64,000 bases of DNA from Streptomyces coacervatus (GTDB lineage: Bacteria; Actinomycetota; Actinomycetes; Streptomycetales; Streptomycetaceae): NCBI RefSeq assembly GCF_029223485.1, contig NZ_JARHTP010000026.1, positions 62,001-126,000 of the forward strand. The letters are read 5' to 3'. How positions within the stretch are numbered: the first letter of the stretch is position 1; every line of letters begins with the position of its first letter. Under the pieces are notes generated by a model, which saw only the letters and a list, made by a program, of their open reading frames with translations, had not been told where the DNA came from and did no database searches. Shown here piece by piece: positions 8,910 to 17,538 of this stretch. A program made the position numbers and the translations under genes.

Positions 8910-8959
8910 CTGGAGCACGCCGAGGGGCGAGGCCGAAAGGCCCGGCTCACGGAGTACAT

Positions 8960-9032
8960 GCGGGTGTAGTTCAGTAGCAGAACATCCCCCTTCCAGGGGG
9001 AAGGCGCAGTGTGCAATTCCTGTCACCCGCTC
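8960..9032 (+). tRNA. tRNA-Gly(TCC) with non-canonical D and T arms
   Basis: Perfect 7-bp acceptor stem (GCGGGTG with CACCCGC), D stem GTTC/GAAC, anticodon stem closing loop CTTCCAG, anticodon TCC at 8992-8994, discriminator T. Two universal features are missing. The D-loop is AGTAGCA, lacking the G18-G19 pair. The T-arm reads GCAGTGTGCAATTCCTGT, one base too long and without the TTCRA motif; it can form a GCAG/CTGT stem with a bulged T and a TGCAATT loop. Both changes parallel the Staphylococcus tRNA-Gly species that feed peptidoglycan bridges rather than ribosomes. Confidence 0.9.
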
Positions 9033-9112
9033 TGCACCGCCGGTCCGAACCACTCTTGTGGATCAGGTAGGCTGGTGCTCGCGCCGATCGGTGGGAGCCG
9101 GTCGGAGGCAAT

Positions 9113-9185
9113 GCGGACGTAGCTCAGTTGGTAGAGCGCAACCTTGCCAAGGTTGAGGTCGCGAGTTCGAGCCTCGTCGTCCGCT
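9113..9185 (+). tRNA. tRNA-Gly(GCC), copy 1
   Basis: A fully canonical cloverleaf: acceptor GCGGACG/CGTCCGC, D-loop with GG, anticodon loop TTGCCAA giving GCC, T-loop TTCGAGC. It is identical over its 73 bases to the copy at 12914-12986 and is followed by its own terminator. Confidence 0.97.
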
Positions 9186-9193
9186 CTTGAATC

Positions 9194-9225
9194 AAGCCCC
9201 TCGGCTTCTGCCGGGGGGCTTTTTC
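9194..9225 (+). terminator. Terminator after tRNA-Gly copy 1
   Basis: AAGCCCCTCGGC, a TTCT loop and GCCGGGGGGCTTTTT make a classic stem with a T run immediately after the tRNA gene. Confidence 0.85.
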
Positions 9226-9315
9226 ACGTCCTGGCTGTGGGTCTCTGACATTTGTCATGCCGGGTGATGACAGCACGCACTGCTGCCGGCCTCCCTTCGA
9301 CGGGACGCTGAAGTC

Positions 9316-10251
9316 ATGGACAACGAACACGAACACGTGATTGAGGTCACTGACCTGCGGCGTGTGTACGGGGGCGGGTTCGAGGCGGTGCGCGGAATCA
9401 GCTTCTCCGTGGGCCGCGGCGAGATCTTCGCGCTGCTCGGCACCAACGGCGCGGGCAAGACGTCGACGGTGGAACTGCTGGAGGGGCTGACCCGGCCGGC
9501 CGCGGGACGGGTGCGGGTGCTCGGGCACGATCCGTACGAGGAGCGGGCCGCCGTACGGCCGCGGGTCGGGGTGATGCTGCAGGAGGGCGGGTTTCCGTCC
9601 GAGCTGACCGTCGCGGAGACCGCGCGGATGTGGGCGGGGTGCGTGAGCGGGGCGCGGCCGGAGGCCGAGGCACTGGCGCTGGTCGGGCTCCAGAAGCGGG
9701 CCGACGTACGGGTGAAGCAGTTGTCCGGGGGTGAACGGCGGCGGCTGGACCTGGCGCTCGCGCTGCTCGGCGAGCCCGAGGTGCTGTTCCTGGACGAGCC
9801 GACGACCGGGCTCGACGCCGAAGGGCGGCGAGACACCTGGGAGTTGGTGCGGGCGCTGCGCGAGGGCGGCACCACCGTGCTGCTCACCACGCACTACCTG
9901 GAGGAGGCGGAGAGCCTCGCCGACCGGATCGCGATCCTGCACGAGGGGCGCGTCGCGGCCACCGGGACGCCGTCCGAGGTGACCGCCGCGCAGCCCTCGC
10001 GGATCTCCTTCCGGCTGCCCGACGGCTACTTCCTCGGGGACCTGCCGCCGCTCGGTGAACTGGGGGTGTGCGGGCACGAGGTGGACGGGCGTGTCGTACG
10101 GCTGCGGACGCGGGAGCTGCAGCGGGCGGCCACCGGGCTGCTGGTGTGGGCCGAGCGGGCTCGGGTGGAGCTGCGGGGGCTCGATGTGCGGTCGGCCTCG
10201 CTGGAGGAGGCGTTCCTCGGGATCGCGCGGGAGCAGGAGGTGGCGGCATGA
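9316..10251 (+). CDS. ABC transporter ATP-binding protein (DrrA-like)
   Basis: 311 residues. Walker A GTNGAGKT at 42-49, a Q-loop near LQEGGF, signature LSGGERRR, Walker B VLFLDEPTTGLD and the switch His in LLTTHYLEEAE are all intact, so it should hydrolyse ATP. The subfamily is the DrrA/CcmA type that energises drug or lipid export by an ABC-2 permease. Its stop overlaps the ATG of the permease gene (ATGA). The following kinase and regulator genes suggest that the exporter responds to membrane stress or to an envelope-active compound. Confidence 0.92.
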   Translation: MDNEHEHVIEVTDLRRVYGGGFEAVRGISFSVGRGEIFALLGTNGAGKTSTVELLEGLTRPAAGRVRVLGHDPYEERAAVRPRVGVMLQEGGFPSELTVAETARMWAGCVSGARPEAEALALVGLQKRADVRVKQLSGGERRRLDLALALLGEPEVLFLDEPTTGLDAEGRRDTWELVRALREGGTTVLLTTHYLEEAESLADRIAILHEGRVAATGTPSEVTAAQPSRISFRLPDGYFLGDLPPLGELGVCGHEVDGRVVRLRTRELQRAATGLLVWAERARVELRGLDVRSASLEEAFLGIAREQEVAA

Positions 10252-11027
10252 GCACGGTCGCCTTCGCGCCGGTCGGGCGGCGGTTGCGGGCACTGGCCCG
10301 GGCCGAGCTGACCCTCCTCGGGCGCAACCGGGGCACGGTGGTCACGGCGCTGCTGGTGCCGCTCTCGGTGCCGTTCAGCGTGCGGCCCGCGGTCGAGCAG
10401 ATGGATCTGAAGGGGGCGGGGCTGAGCGTCGGCTCGGTGATGCTGACGGCCGCGATCGGCTTCTCGTTCCTGTTCTCCGTGTACACGGCCCTGGTGAGCG
10501 CCTTCGTCGCACGCCGCGAGGAGCTGGTTCTCAAACGGCTGCGTACGGGGGAGCTCGGTGACGTCGAGATCCTCACGGGTACGGCGCTGGCCTCCGTGTG
10601 CGTCGGCCTCGCCCAGTCGGTCGTGCTCGCCGCCGGCTTCGTGCTGTTTCTCGACGCGGGGGCGCCCCGGGCGCCGTATCTGACCGTGCTGGGTGTGCTG
10701 TCGGGGCTGGTGCTGTGTGCCGCGCTCGCCGCGCTCACCGCCTCCGTCACCCGGACCGTGGAGAGCGCCCAGGTCACGGCGCTGCCGCTGGTGTTCGTGT
10801 CGATGATGGGTTCGGGCATCGCGATCCCCGCCGGAGTCCTGCCCGACCGGCTCGCCTCCGTCTGCGAATTCCTCCCGCTCTCCCCCGCCGTGCGGCTGGT
10901 CAGCGGCGGGTGGAGCGGGCAATTGAGCGCGTACGAGGTGCTGGGCGCGGTGGCGACTTCACTGGCCTGGATCGTGCTTGCGGTGTTTGCTGTACGGCGG
11001 TGGTTCCGCTGGGAGCCGAGGCGCTGA
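10248..11027 (+). CDS. ABC-2 type permease
   Basis: 259 residues with about six hydrophobic segments (for example LTAAIGFSFLFSVYTALVSA, VLGVLSGLVLCAALAAL and VATSLAWIVLAVFAV), typical of the permease half of DrrAB-type exporters. The FLPLSPAVRLVSGGW region near the C-terminus is commonly seen in this family. The ATG at 10248 overlaps the ATPase gene by four bases; upstream in-frame sequence is the antisense-like shadow of the ATPase and is not part of the protein. Substrate cannot be inferred. Confidence 0.88.
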   Translation: MSTVAFAPVGRRLRALARAELTLLGRNRGTVVTALLVPLSVPFSVRPAVEQMDLKGAGLSVGSVMLTAAIGFSFLFSVYTALVSAFVARREELVLKRLRTGELGDVEILTGTALASVCVGLAQSVVLAAGFVLFLDAGAPRAPYLTVLGVLSGLVLCAALAALTASVTRTVESAQVTALPLVFVSMMGSGIAIPAGVLPDRLASVCEFLPLSPAVRLVSGGWSGQLSAYEVLGAVATSLAWIVLAVFAVRRWFRWEPRR

Positions 11028-11041
11028 GGGGCGGGGGAGCG

Positions 11042-12280
11042 GTGTTCGGGCTGATACGGGGGTGGCAGCGGCGTCACTGGCGGGAGCGGAGCAAGGCCGA
11101 GCGGGTCGAGCTGCAGACTGTGGTCACCTGGTACGTCACCACGTGGTTCTTCTCCCTGGTCTGGCTGGCGTTGCCGCTGGTGGGCGGCGGCCTTGACCGA
11201 CGGCCGGCGCCGGTGGTCGTCGGGGGGCTGCTGCTGCTCGTGGGCGCCCTGCAGTGCGCGGAGGCGAACCGGCATACCCGGTCCGTGCTCGACCACTATC
11301 TGGGCCGCGCCGAACTCCCGCCCGGCGCCCTGCGCCCCGCAGCCGTGCTCCTGGCCCTCGCTCTGGCCCTGCCCCTGGCACTCGCCGTGCTGGGCGGGGC
11401 CGACGCGATCACGATCCGGTTCGCCATCGGTGCCGCGCTGCTGCCCTTCGGGCTGCTGTACGGGCTCGTCACCCCCGTGCAGGTGTTCCTGCGCCGGTCC
11501 GCCGTACTCGCCGTGGTGCTCATGGCCGCGTTCGGCTGGGCCCAGCCCGACCCTGCCGGGATTCTCATGGTCGGGACCCTGACCACCTTCGGAACGCTCG
11601 TCTCGCTGCTCGCCGGCCGCTGCGGCGCCTGGACCCTGTCCGTGCTCTGGGAGGCGGAACGGGCCCGTGAGACCGAGGCCCGGCTCGCCGTCGCCGAGGA
11701 GCGGCTGCGGTTCGGGCGGGATCTGCATGACGTCATGGGGCGGAACCTCGCCGTCATCGCGCTGAAGAGCGAGCTCGCCGTACAGCTGGCGCGGCGCGGG
11801 CGGCCCGAGGCCGTGGAGCAGATGATCGAGGTGCAGCGGATCGCGCAGGAGTCGCAGCGGGAGGTGCGGGAAGTCGTACGGGGATATCGAGAAGCCGACC
11901 TCGGGGTCGAACTCGCCGGTGCGCAGGGCGTGTTGAGCGCGGCCGGGATCGACTGCGAGGTGAGCGGGGAGGCCGACGGGCTGGCTCCCGAAGTGCAGTC
12001 GGTGCTCGGCTGGGTCGTGCGCGAGGCGACGACGAACGTGCTGCGGCACGGGGATGCCGGGCGGTGCGGGGTGGTGCTGACGGTGGACGAGGGGCGTGTG
12101 GTGCTGACGGTGGAGAACGACGGGGCCCCGGATCCCGTGAGTGTCGGCGGATCCGGACTGGCCGGGCTGCGGGAGCGATTGTCGGTGGTGGGCGGCACGC
12201 TGGAGGCGGGGCCGGTCGGCGGGGATGTGTTCCGGGTGGTGGCCGAAGTGCCGCTGAGCGTGAGCGAGGTCACGGCATGA
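11042..12280 (+). CDS. Sensor histidine kinase (HisKA_3, DesK-like)
   Basis: 412 residues. Residues about 28-195 contain four to five membrane segments without an extracytoplasmic sensor domain. A short coiled coil leads to the phosphoacceptor His229 in the DLHDVMG motif of HisKA_3 kinases. A HATPase domain follows (REATTNVLRH N-box, GSGLAGLRERL). This architecture matches intramembrane-sensing kinases such as DesK. The GTG at 11042 is the only plausible start in frame, with a purine-rich stretch just upstream. Its stop overlaps the start of the response regulator gene. Confidence 0.9.
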   Translation: MFGLIRGWQRRHWRERSKAERVELQTVVTWYVTTWFFSLVWLALPLVGGGLDRRPAPVVVGGLLLLVGALQCAEANRHTRSVLDHYLGRAELPPGALRPAAVLLALALALPLALAVLGGADAITIRFAIGAALLPFGLLYGLVTPVQVFLRRSAVLAVVLMAAFGWAQPDPAGILMVGTLTTFGTLVSLLAGRCGAWTLSVLWEAERARETEARLAVAEERLRFGRDLHDVMGRNLAVIALKSELAVQLARRGRPEAVEQMIEVQRIAQESQREVREVVRGYREADLGVELAGAQGVLSAAGIDCEVSGEADGLAPEVQSVLGWVVREATTNVLRHGDAGRCGVVLTVDEGRVVLTVENDGAPDPVSVGGSGLAGLRERLSVVGGTLEAGPVGGDVFRVVAEVPLSVSEVTA

Positions 12281-12891
12281 CCGCCGTCGTACGACTGCTG
12301 CTCGCCGATGACGAGCACCTCATCCGGGGCGCGCTCGCCGCGCTGCTCGCTCTGGAGGACGATCTCGTCGTCGTGGCCGAGGCCGCGTCCGGCCCCGAGG
12401 CGCTGGCCATGGCGCGGGCGCACGAGCCGGATGTGGCCGTGCTCGATCTTCAGATGCCGGGTGCCGACGGTGTGAAGGTCGCCACATCCCTGCGGGCCGA
12501 ACTGCCCGGCTGCCAGGTGCTGATCGTCACCAGTCATGGGCGGCCCGGGCATCTGAAGCGGGCGCTTGCGGCGGGGGTGCGCGGGTTCGTTCCGAAGACG
12601 GTGAGTGCCCGGCGGCTCGCGGAGATCATCCGGACCGTCCATGCCGGACAGCGGTATGTGGACCCGGAATTGGCCGCCGACGCGATCGCCTCCGGGGACT
12701 CGCCGCTGACCGCGCGGGAGGCCGAGGTACTGGAACTCGCCGCCGACGGGGCGCCCGTCGCGGAGATCGCCGACCGGGCCGCGCTCTCGCAGGGGACCGT
12801 ACGGAACTACCTGTCGTCGGCCGTCTCCAAGCTCGGGGCGGAGAACCGGCATGCGGCGGTGCGGCTCGCGCGGGAGCGGGGTTGGGTATAG
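12277..12891 (+). CDS. NarL/LuxR-type response regulator
   Basis: 204 residues. The receiver domain has the acidic pair DD at 11-12, phosphoacceptor Asp57 in VAVLDLQMPG, a Thr/Ser and Lys near VTSHG and VPKTVS. The C-terminal LuxR helix-turn-helix reads LTAREAEVLELAADG, then GTVRNYLSSAVSKLGAENR. It is cotranscribed with the kinase (ATGA overlap) and probably controls the ABC exporter genes. The final codons GTA TAG are also a good -10 hexamer (TATAGT) for the tRNA gene that follows. Confidence 0.93.
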   Translation: MTAVVRLLLADDEHLIRGALAALLALEDDLVVVAEAASGPEALAMARAHEPDVAVLDLQMPGADGVKVATSLRAELPGCQVLIVTSHGRPGHLKRALAAGVRGFVPKTVSARRLAEIIRTVHAGQRYVDPELAADAIASGDSPLTAREAEVLELAADGAPVAEIADRAALSQGTVRNYLSSAVSKLGAENRHAAVRLARERGWV

Positions 12892-12913
12892 TTGGCTCCG
12901 CGCCACGGCGCAT

Positions 12914-12986
12914 GCGGACGTAGCTCAGTTGGTAGAGCGCAACCTTGCCAAGGTTGAGGTCGCGAGTTCGAGCCTCGTCGTCCGCT
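12914..12986 (+). tRNA. tRNA-Gly(GCC), copy 2
   Basis: Identical to copy 1 at 9113-9185 over 73 bases, with anticodon GCC and canonical loops. A TATAGT hexamer at 12888-12893, overlapping the stop codon of the response regulator gene, is the likely -10 box. Confidence 0.97.
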
Positions 12987-12993
12987 CCAGATC

Positions 12994-13023
12994 AAGCCCC
13001 CCGGCTGCTGCCGGGGGGCTTCT
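12994..13023 (+). terminator. Terminator after tRNA-Gly copy 2
   Basis: AAGCCCCCCGGC, a short loop and GCCGGGGGGCTTCTT. Closely similar to the terminator after copy 1, so tRNA and terminator were duplicated together. Confidence 0.8.
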
Positions 13024-13044
13024 TCGTGTCCTGTTCCCCAAGTC

Positions 13045-13944
13045 CTACGACCAGCTCGTGCCCGTCAGGCGCTCGTACGCCTCCACGTACTTCGCCCGCG
13101 TCGCGTCCACGACCTCCTGCGGCAGCGGCGGCGGGGGCTGCTCGCTCTTCCTGTCCCAGCCGGAGGCCGGCGAGGTCAGCCAGTCGCGCACGAACTGCTT
13201 GTCGTACGACGGCTGCGCGTGGCCCGGCTCCCAGAGGTCGGCCGGCCAGAAGCGGGAGGAGTCCGGGGTGAGGATCTCGTCCGCGAGGACCAGGGTCTCG
13301 CCGTCGAAGCCGAACTCGAACTTGGTGTCCGCGAGGATGATGCCGCGGTCCCGGGCGATGTCACGGCCCCGCGCATAGACGGCGAGGGTGGCCTGGCGCA
13401 GCTGCGCGGCGGTGTCGGCGCCGACCTGGCGGGCCACCTCCTCGTAGGAGACGTTCTCGTCGTGCTCGCCGACCTCGGCCTTGGTCGCCGGGGTGAAGAT
13501 CGGGGCCGGGAGTTCACTGCCGTCGACCAGGCCCTCGGGGAGGGCGAGGCCGCAGACCGTACGGGACTCGTTGTACTCCAGCAGGCCCGAGCCGGTGAGG
13601 TAACCGCGGGCCACCGCCTCCACCGGGACCATCTGCAGCGACTTGCAGACGAGGGTGCGGCCGGCCCAGTCGGCGGGGGCGCCGGCGGGCAGGTCGGTGC
13701 TCAGGACGTGGTTGGGGATCAGATCGGCGATCTGCTCGAACCACCACAGGGAGAGCTGGGTGAGGACGCGGCCCTTGTCGGGGATCTCGGTCGGGAGCAC
13801 CCAGTCGAAGGCGGAGATACGGTCGCTGGCGACCATCACGAGGTCGCCGGCCTCGTTCTGGTACAGCTCGCGCACCTTGCCGGTGTGGAGGTGAACCAGG
13901 CCCGGAACCTGAATCGGCTCGGGCTTTTCTACGAATCCGGACAC
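13045..13944 (-). CDS. purC: Phosphoribosylaminoimidazole-succinocarboxamide synthase (SAICAR synthetase)
   Basis: 299 residues. It ligates aspartate to CAIR with ATP in step 8 of purine synthesis. Family blocks are clear: HTGKVRELYQ near the N-terminus (the SGKxRxxY-type ATP-binding region), VASDRISAFDWVLPTEIPDKG, VPVEAVARGYLTGSGL and ILADTKFEFGFD. The length fits the longer actinobacterial form. GTG start at 13944. It is monocistronic here and its 3' end faces the tRNA-Gly copy 2 terminator. Confidence 0.96.
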   Translation of the reverse strand: MSGFVEKPEPIQVPGLVHLHTGKVRELYQNEAGDLVMVASDRISAFDWVLPTEIPDKGRVLTQLSLWWFEQIADLIPNHVLSTDLPAGAPADWAGRTLVCKSLQMVPVEAVARGYLTGSGLLEYNESRTVCGLALPEGLVDGSELPAPIFTPATKAEVGEHDENVSYEEVARQVGADTAAQLRQATLAVYARGRDIARDRGIILADTKFEFGFDGETLVLADEILTPDSSRFWPADLWEPGHAQPSYDKQFVRDWLTSPASGWDRKSEQPPPPLPQEVVDATRAKYVEAYERLTGTSWS

Positions 13945-14030
13945 GGTTCCTCCCCGTGGTTATGACCAAGTGGAGTCGATTCTCCCGTATGGCTGGAATC
14001 GGTCTTGGACCGGGGGTGCGCTGAACAAGC

Positions 14031-15533
14031 TCAGTCACGTTTGCAGATGCGGTCCAGGAGGTTTGCTGTGGCGCGCTGAACTCGGGTGTCGACGTGGCCC
14101 GGACGGTCCAGGGACGGGGACCAGGCGAACGTCCCGGATGCGAAGACCAGGGCGCCGGAGGGGGCGCGGTAGAGGGAGGTCTCCTGGTGGCGGAGGGCGC
14201 CCTCGGAGTCGGTGTACGGGGAGTGGGCGAGCAGGATGCGCTCCTCATGCTCGGGGAGCGGGGTGCGCGGGAAGTAGCGGTCCGCCTCGCCTGCGACCAG
14301 GCCCTCGATCTCGTCGCCCTCGTGGGCGCCGGTCGCCTCCCAGAGCCAGTGGTCGGCGTTGCGGACGATCAGGGGGTGGGGGTCGGGGACCCTGCCCGCG
14401 TACTGGATGCCGACCAGTTGCTGCTCGGGGCGGTCGATCTCCCGCCAGAGGACGGGGCGGCCGGGACCCCTGCGCTTGCGGCAGGTCAGGAGGCGGTCGG
14501 GGACGCCGGACGGGGACGGGCCCAACTCCACCTGCCAGTACATGGTGTTGGCGGAGAGGAAGACGAGAGACGTGCCGTGTTCCCGGGCGAGTTCGACGGT
14601 GCGGCGCATGTTGGCCGACCAGTACTCGTCGTGCCCCGGGAAGACCAGACCGCGGTAGCGGGTGGGGTCCACGCGGCCGGCGTGCAGGTCGCGGGCGTCG
14701 GCGTAGGCGAGGTCGTAGCCGTATCGCTCGGCCCAGCGGATGAAGTCGTAGGCGTGGCCGACGTGCAGGGGGAGGCCTGCGCCGGCGTACGGTCGGTCGA
14801 AGGAGACCGTGGTCGCGGCGTCGGACTCGCCGAGCAGACGGCCCTGTTCGTCCCAGGCGTGGTAGAGGCTCGCGCCCGTCCGGCCGTCCTCCGGGTAGAG
14901 GTTGTACGCCTGCCAGGTGACGTCGGGCAGGAGCAGGAGCAGGTCCGCGGGGTGGTTGTCGCGGACCGTGAAGGGGATGTGGGAGCGGTAGCCGTCGACG
15001 GTGGTGAGTACGGCGACATAGGCGCCGATGCTCCAGTAGCTCGGGATCTGCAGGCGCCAGGAGAGCCACCAGTGGTGGCAGGAGACCGTGCGGTCCGCGG
15101 CGAGCGGTGGGGGCTGGACGATGCCGGAGAGACGGGGGCTGGTGGTGATCTTGGCCGCGCCGTCGCCGCCGTAGTGGCCGATGCGGTAGATGTCCACGCT
15201 GAATTCCTGGGGCGGGTCCACCGTGATGTGGAAGTCGACGGCCTCGCCGGGGGAGACCGCGCCGGTGGAGATGAAGCCCTTGATCTGACGGCGGACGTCG
15301 TCCGCGGAGCGGGGGCCGCCGGCGGCTCGCGGGGCCGGGACGCGAGGGGTGTTCGAGGGGTCGCCCGCGGGCGACTGCTGGGGTGCGTCCACATACCAGG
15401 GGACCACCTGGCCGGTGTCGTCGAAGTACGTCTCGCTGCCGCGGAGCCAGGGGACGGGGCCCTGGCCGAAGGGGTCGGTCACGGCATGCGCAAGCGCTCC
15501 GGATTCCCAGCGGCGGATCTGCTCCTGCCCCAT
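14031..15533 (-). CDS. N,N-dimethylformamidase beta-subunit-like protein
   Basis: 500 residues. The central and C-terminal parts match the large-subunit domain of N,N-dimethylformamidase (for example DIYRIGHYGGDGA, LLPDVTWQAYNLYPEDG, FPGHDEYWSANMRR and FASGTFAWSPSLDRPGHVD). The domain combines a beta-sandwich and a glutamine-amidotransferase-like fold. True DMFases coordinate iron through two Tyr and a Glu; GHDEYW and adjacent tyrosines are compatible, but I cannot confirm activity. No small subunit gene is adjacent, so it may act on another substrate. There is no signal peptide. Related proteins are common in Streptomyces and have no assigned role. Confidence 0.75.
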   Translation of the reverse strand: MGQEQIRRWESGALAHAVTDPFGQGPVPWLRGSETYFDDTGQVVPWYVDAPQQSPAGDPSNTPRVPAPRAAGGPRSADDVRRQIKGFISTGAVSPGEAVDFHITVDPPQEFSVDIYRIGHYGGDGAAKITTSPRLSGIVQPPPLAADRTVSCHHWWLSWRLQIPSYWSIGAYVAVLTTVDGYRSHIPFTVRDNHPADLLLLLPDVTWQAYNLYPEDGRTGASLYHAWDEQGRLLGESDAATTVSFDRPYAGAGLPLHVGHAYDFIRWAERYGYDLAYADARDLHAGRVDPTRYRGLVFPGHDEYWSANMRRTVELAREHGTSLVFLSANTMYWQVELGPSPSGVPDRLLTCRKRRGPGRPVLWREIDRPEQQLVGIQYAGRVPDPHPLIVRNADHWLWEATGAHEGDEIEGLVAGEADRYFPRTPLPEHEERILLAHSPYTDSEGALRHQETSLYRAPSGALVFASGTFAWSPSLDRPGHVDTRVQRATANLLDRICKRD

Positions 15534-15714
15534 GGTCGCTCCCCTCCCTCGACCCCCCGTGGTCGCGTCTCGCCTGCCTGGCTTGTGCCGTAAGCCCTTG
15601 CCATGTGCCCGATCGATCCCAGCACATCACATTGCGCACCCATGCGGTCACTATTCGTTGCGAATTGGCCGAAAGTGGAATGCGGGGTTCCGGAACCGTC
15701 AACCCGTCAACCTG

Positions 15715-17538
15715 TCACACAAGCCGGACGGGCTTCTCCGGACGTATGCCGGATTCGAGCAGCCAGGCCCGGAGGGGGGCCGGGTCGCCGTCCTCCACGA
15801 GGCTGAGGACGCGGGGGGTCAGGTCTGTGGCCCGTTCGCCGTTGACGACGAGGGACGGGCCGTCGAGCCAGTCGAGGCCGGGGGTTGCGCCTGCGGTGTC
15901 CATGGCGGCGCAGCAGACCATCGCGGTGACGTGGTCCGCGAGCAACTCCCGTGCCGTGCGCGGGGGTTGGAGCGGGAAGAGGGGGAGCGTGGCGTCGTCC
16001 CAGAGGGCCGTTTCGGGGGCGGTTCGCTCTGCGGGGGTGGCTGTGGCTTCCTCGCGGGCGAGCTCTGCGGTGAGGCCTGCGGCGAGGGTGGCGGTGCGTT
16101 CGTTTTCGTTTTCGGGTTCTTCGGCCTCGGCTTCGCCTTCGGCCGTTTTGTTCCCACCCGCACCGCCCGTGATGCTTTCATCGCCGGGTGCGGGTGGCCC
16201 CTGTGGGGGTTCCTCGCCGTCGGCGGCTGCCGGTTCGTGTGGCTCGGGCGGTGGGGTCGACAGGTGGTCGAGGATTCTGGAGAGGGTGGGGCCGTCGGCG
16301 GGCCGAGTGGCGGGGTCCGGGGTGGGGCTTACGCCCAGGGTGTCCAGGACTCGGTGGAGGCGGGCCGCGTCGGTGCGCCATTTGCGGTCCACGACCTCTT
16401 CCGGGTACTCCTCCCAGTCGACCGGGGACCAGTCGGGGCCGGACTCGGCGGGGCCGCCGTGGAAGAGGCGGGCGGCGAGGAGGGAGGCCGCCTCGTCCAC
16501 TGTCCCGGGCTCTTCCAGCAGGTCGCAGGCGGGGCGCTCGCCCAGGCGGGAGGCGAAGCCCTCGGCCAGTCGGTCGCGGCGGGAGAGTTCGGTCAGCGCT
16601 GCTACGACGCCCGCGTCCAGCCGGGAGGGCCAGCGGCCCATCCGCCAGGCGGGCAGCGCGACGCGGGTCAGGAGGCGGTCCCAGCCGGCGTAGGCCAGGC
16701 CCACCTGTTCCTGGGCGACGATTCTGAGCCCGTAGTCCACAGCCTGTGCACGCTCGGAGGCCGCGGCCGCCACCCCTCGCTCCATCTGTGCCGCGTGCTC
16801 CCGGCAGCTGCGCAGCAGCAGGCGGGCCACCCAGCCGACGCCCGCGCACACCGCGCGGGTCAGGGGGCAGCGGCCGGGAGTCGCAGCGACGGCCACCGCG
16901 GCGTCCAGGCCCCGCACGAAGCGGCGGGCCGCGGCTATGTCCGGGTGCGCCGAAGGTCCCGTACCCGCGACGACCGGGGCGAGGACCGCGCGCAGTTCGC
17001 CGACGCGCATCCACCACAGGAAGGGGGAGCCGATGACGAGGACCGGTGCGGCGGCCGTACGCCGGTGGGCGCCCCGCACACCCGCTATCTCGTCGCGGTC
17101 CGCCGCGGGGGGCGGGCCGTGGGCCGGATGGGTGCGGTCTTCCAGCCAGCTGTCGCAGTCCGGGGTGAGGGCTATCGCGGAGGGAGCGGGGACATCGAGA
17201 CGGTCGGCGAGGTCGCGCACCATCCGGTACAGGTCCGGGGCCGACTCTTCGGCTATCGGGACCGTCGGGCTCACGGCCGGGCGGGCGCGGGCGACGACCA
17301 GGGCGATGGCGCCCGCGGCGAGCAGCACGAGGACGGCGACGGGAGTCACGGCCCAGCGGGCCGCGCGCCAGAAGGCCCCCACGAGATGGTCCGTGGACGC
17401 GCCGGCCAGCAGCACCACGGCGACCGCCGCGGGCAGCAGGGCCACGGCCAACGCCCTGCTGCGGATGCGCAGCACGGCGAGGGCCCTCGAGCGCGCTGCC
17501 TGCGCGCCCGCCTCCACACCCATACCGGTACCGGTCAC
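15715..17538 (-). CDS. Membrane-anchored M48-peptidase-like protein lacking the zinc motif
   Basis: 607 residues. Two membrane segments (about 27-50 and 60-84) are followed by a region that lines up with HtpX-type M48 proteases: DLYRMVRDLADRLDVPAPSA, then VLVIGSPFLWWM and GELRAVLA. Where proteases have HExxH after AVLA, this protein has PVVAG. The expected third zinc ligand (ExEAD) is replaced by MERGVAAA. The C-terminal 200 residues are a Pro/Glu-rich low-complexity linker and a small conserved tail. It is probably a pseudoenzyme with a scaffolding or regulatory role; the homology call is by eye and moderate. Confidence 0.6.
   Translation of the reverse strand: MTGTGMGVEAGAQAARSRALAVLRIRSRALAVALLPAAVAVVLLAGASTDHLVGAFWRAARWAVTPVAVLVLLAAGAIALVVARARPAVSPTVPIAEESAPDLYRMVRDLADRLDVPAPSAIALTPDCDSWLEDRTHPAHGPPPAADRDEIAGVRGAHRRTAAAPVLVIGSPFLWWMRVGELRAVLAPVVAGTGPSAHPDIAAARRFVRGLDAAVAVAATPGRCPLTRAVCAGVGWVARLLLRSCREHAAQMERGVAAAASERAQAVDYGLRIVAQEQVGLAYAGWDRLLTRVALPAWRMGRWPSRLDAGVVAALTELSRRDRLAEGFASRLGERPACDLLEEPGTVDEAASLLAARLFHGGPAESGPDWSPVDWEEYPEEVVDRKWRTDAARLHRVLDTLGVSPTPDPATRPADGPTLSRILDHLSTPPPEPHEPAAADGEEPPQGPPAPGDESITGGAGGNKTAEGEAEAEEPENENERTATLAAGLTAELAREEATATPAERTAPETALWDDATLPLFPLQPPRTARELLADHVTAMVCCAAMDTAGATPGLDWLDGPSLVVNGERATDLTPRVLSLVEDGDPAPLRAWLLESGIRPEKPVRLV

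Noticed and set aside
13219..13965. Plus-strand frame of 248 codons opposite purC, and similar long frames opposite other genes
   Set aside because: Pure antisense frames without start signals or motifs; the minus-strand gene accounts for the coding bias.
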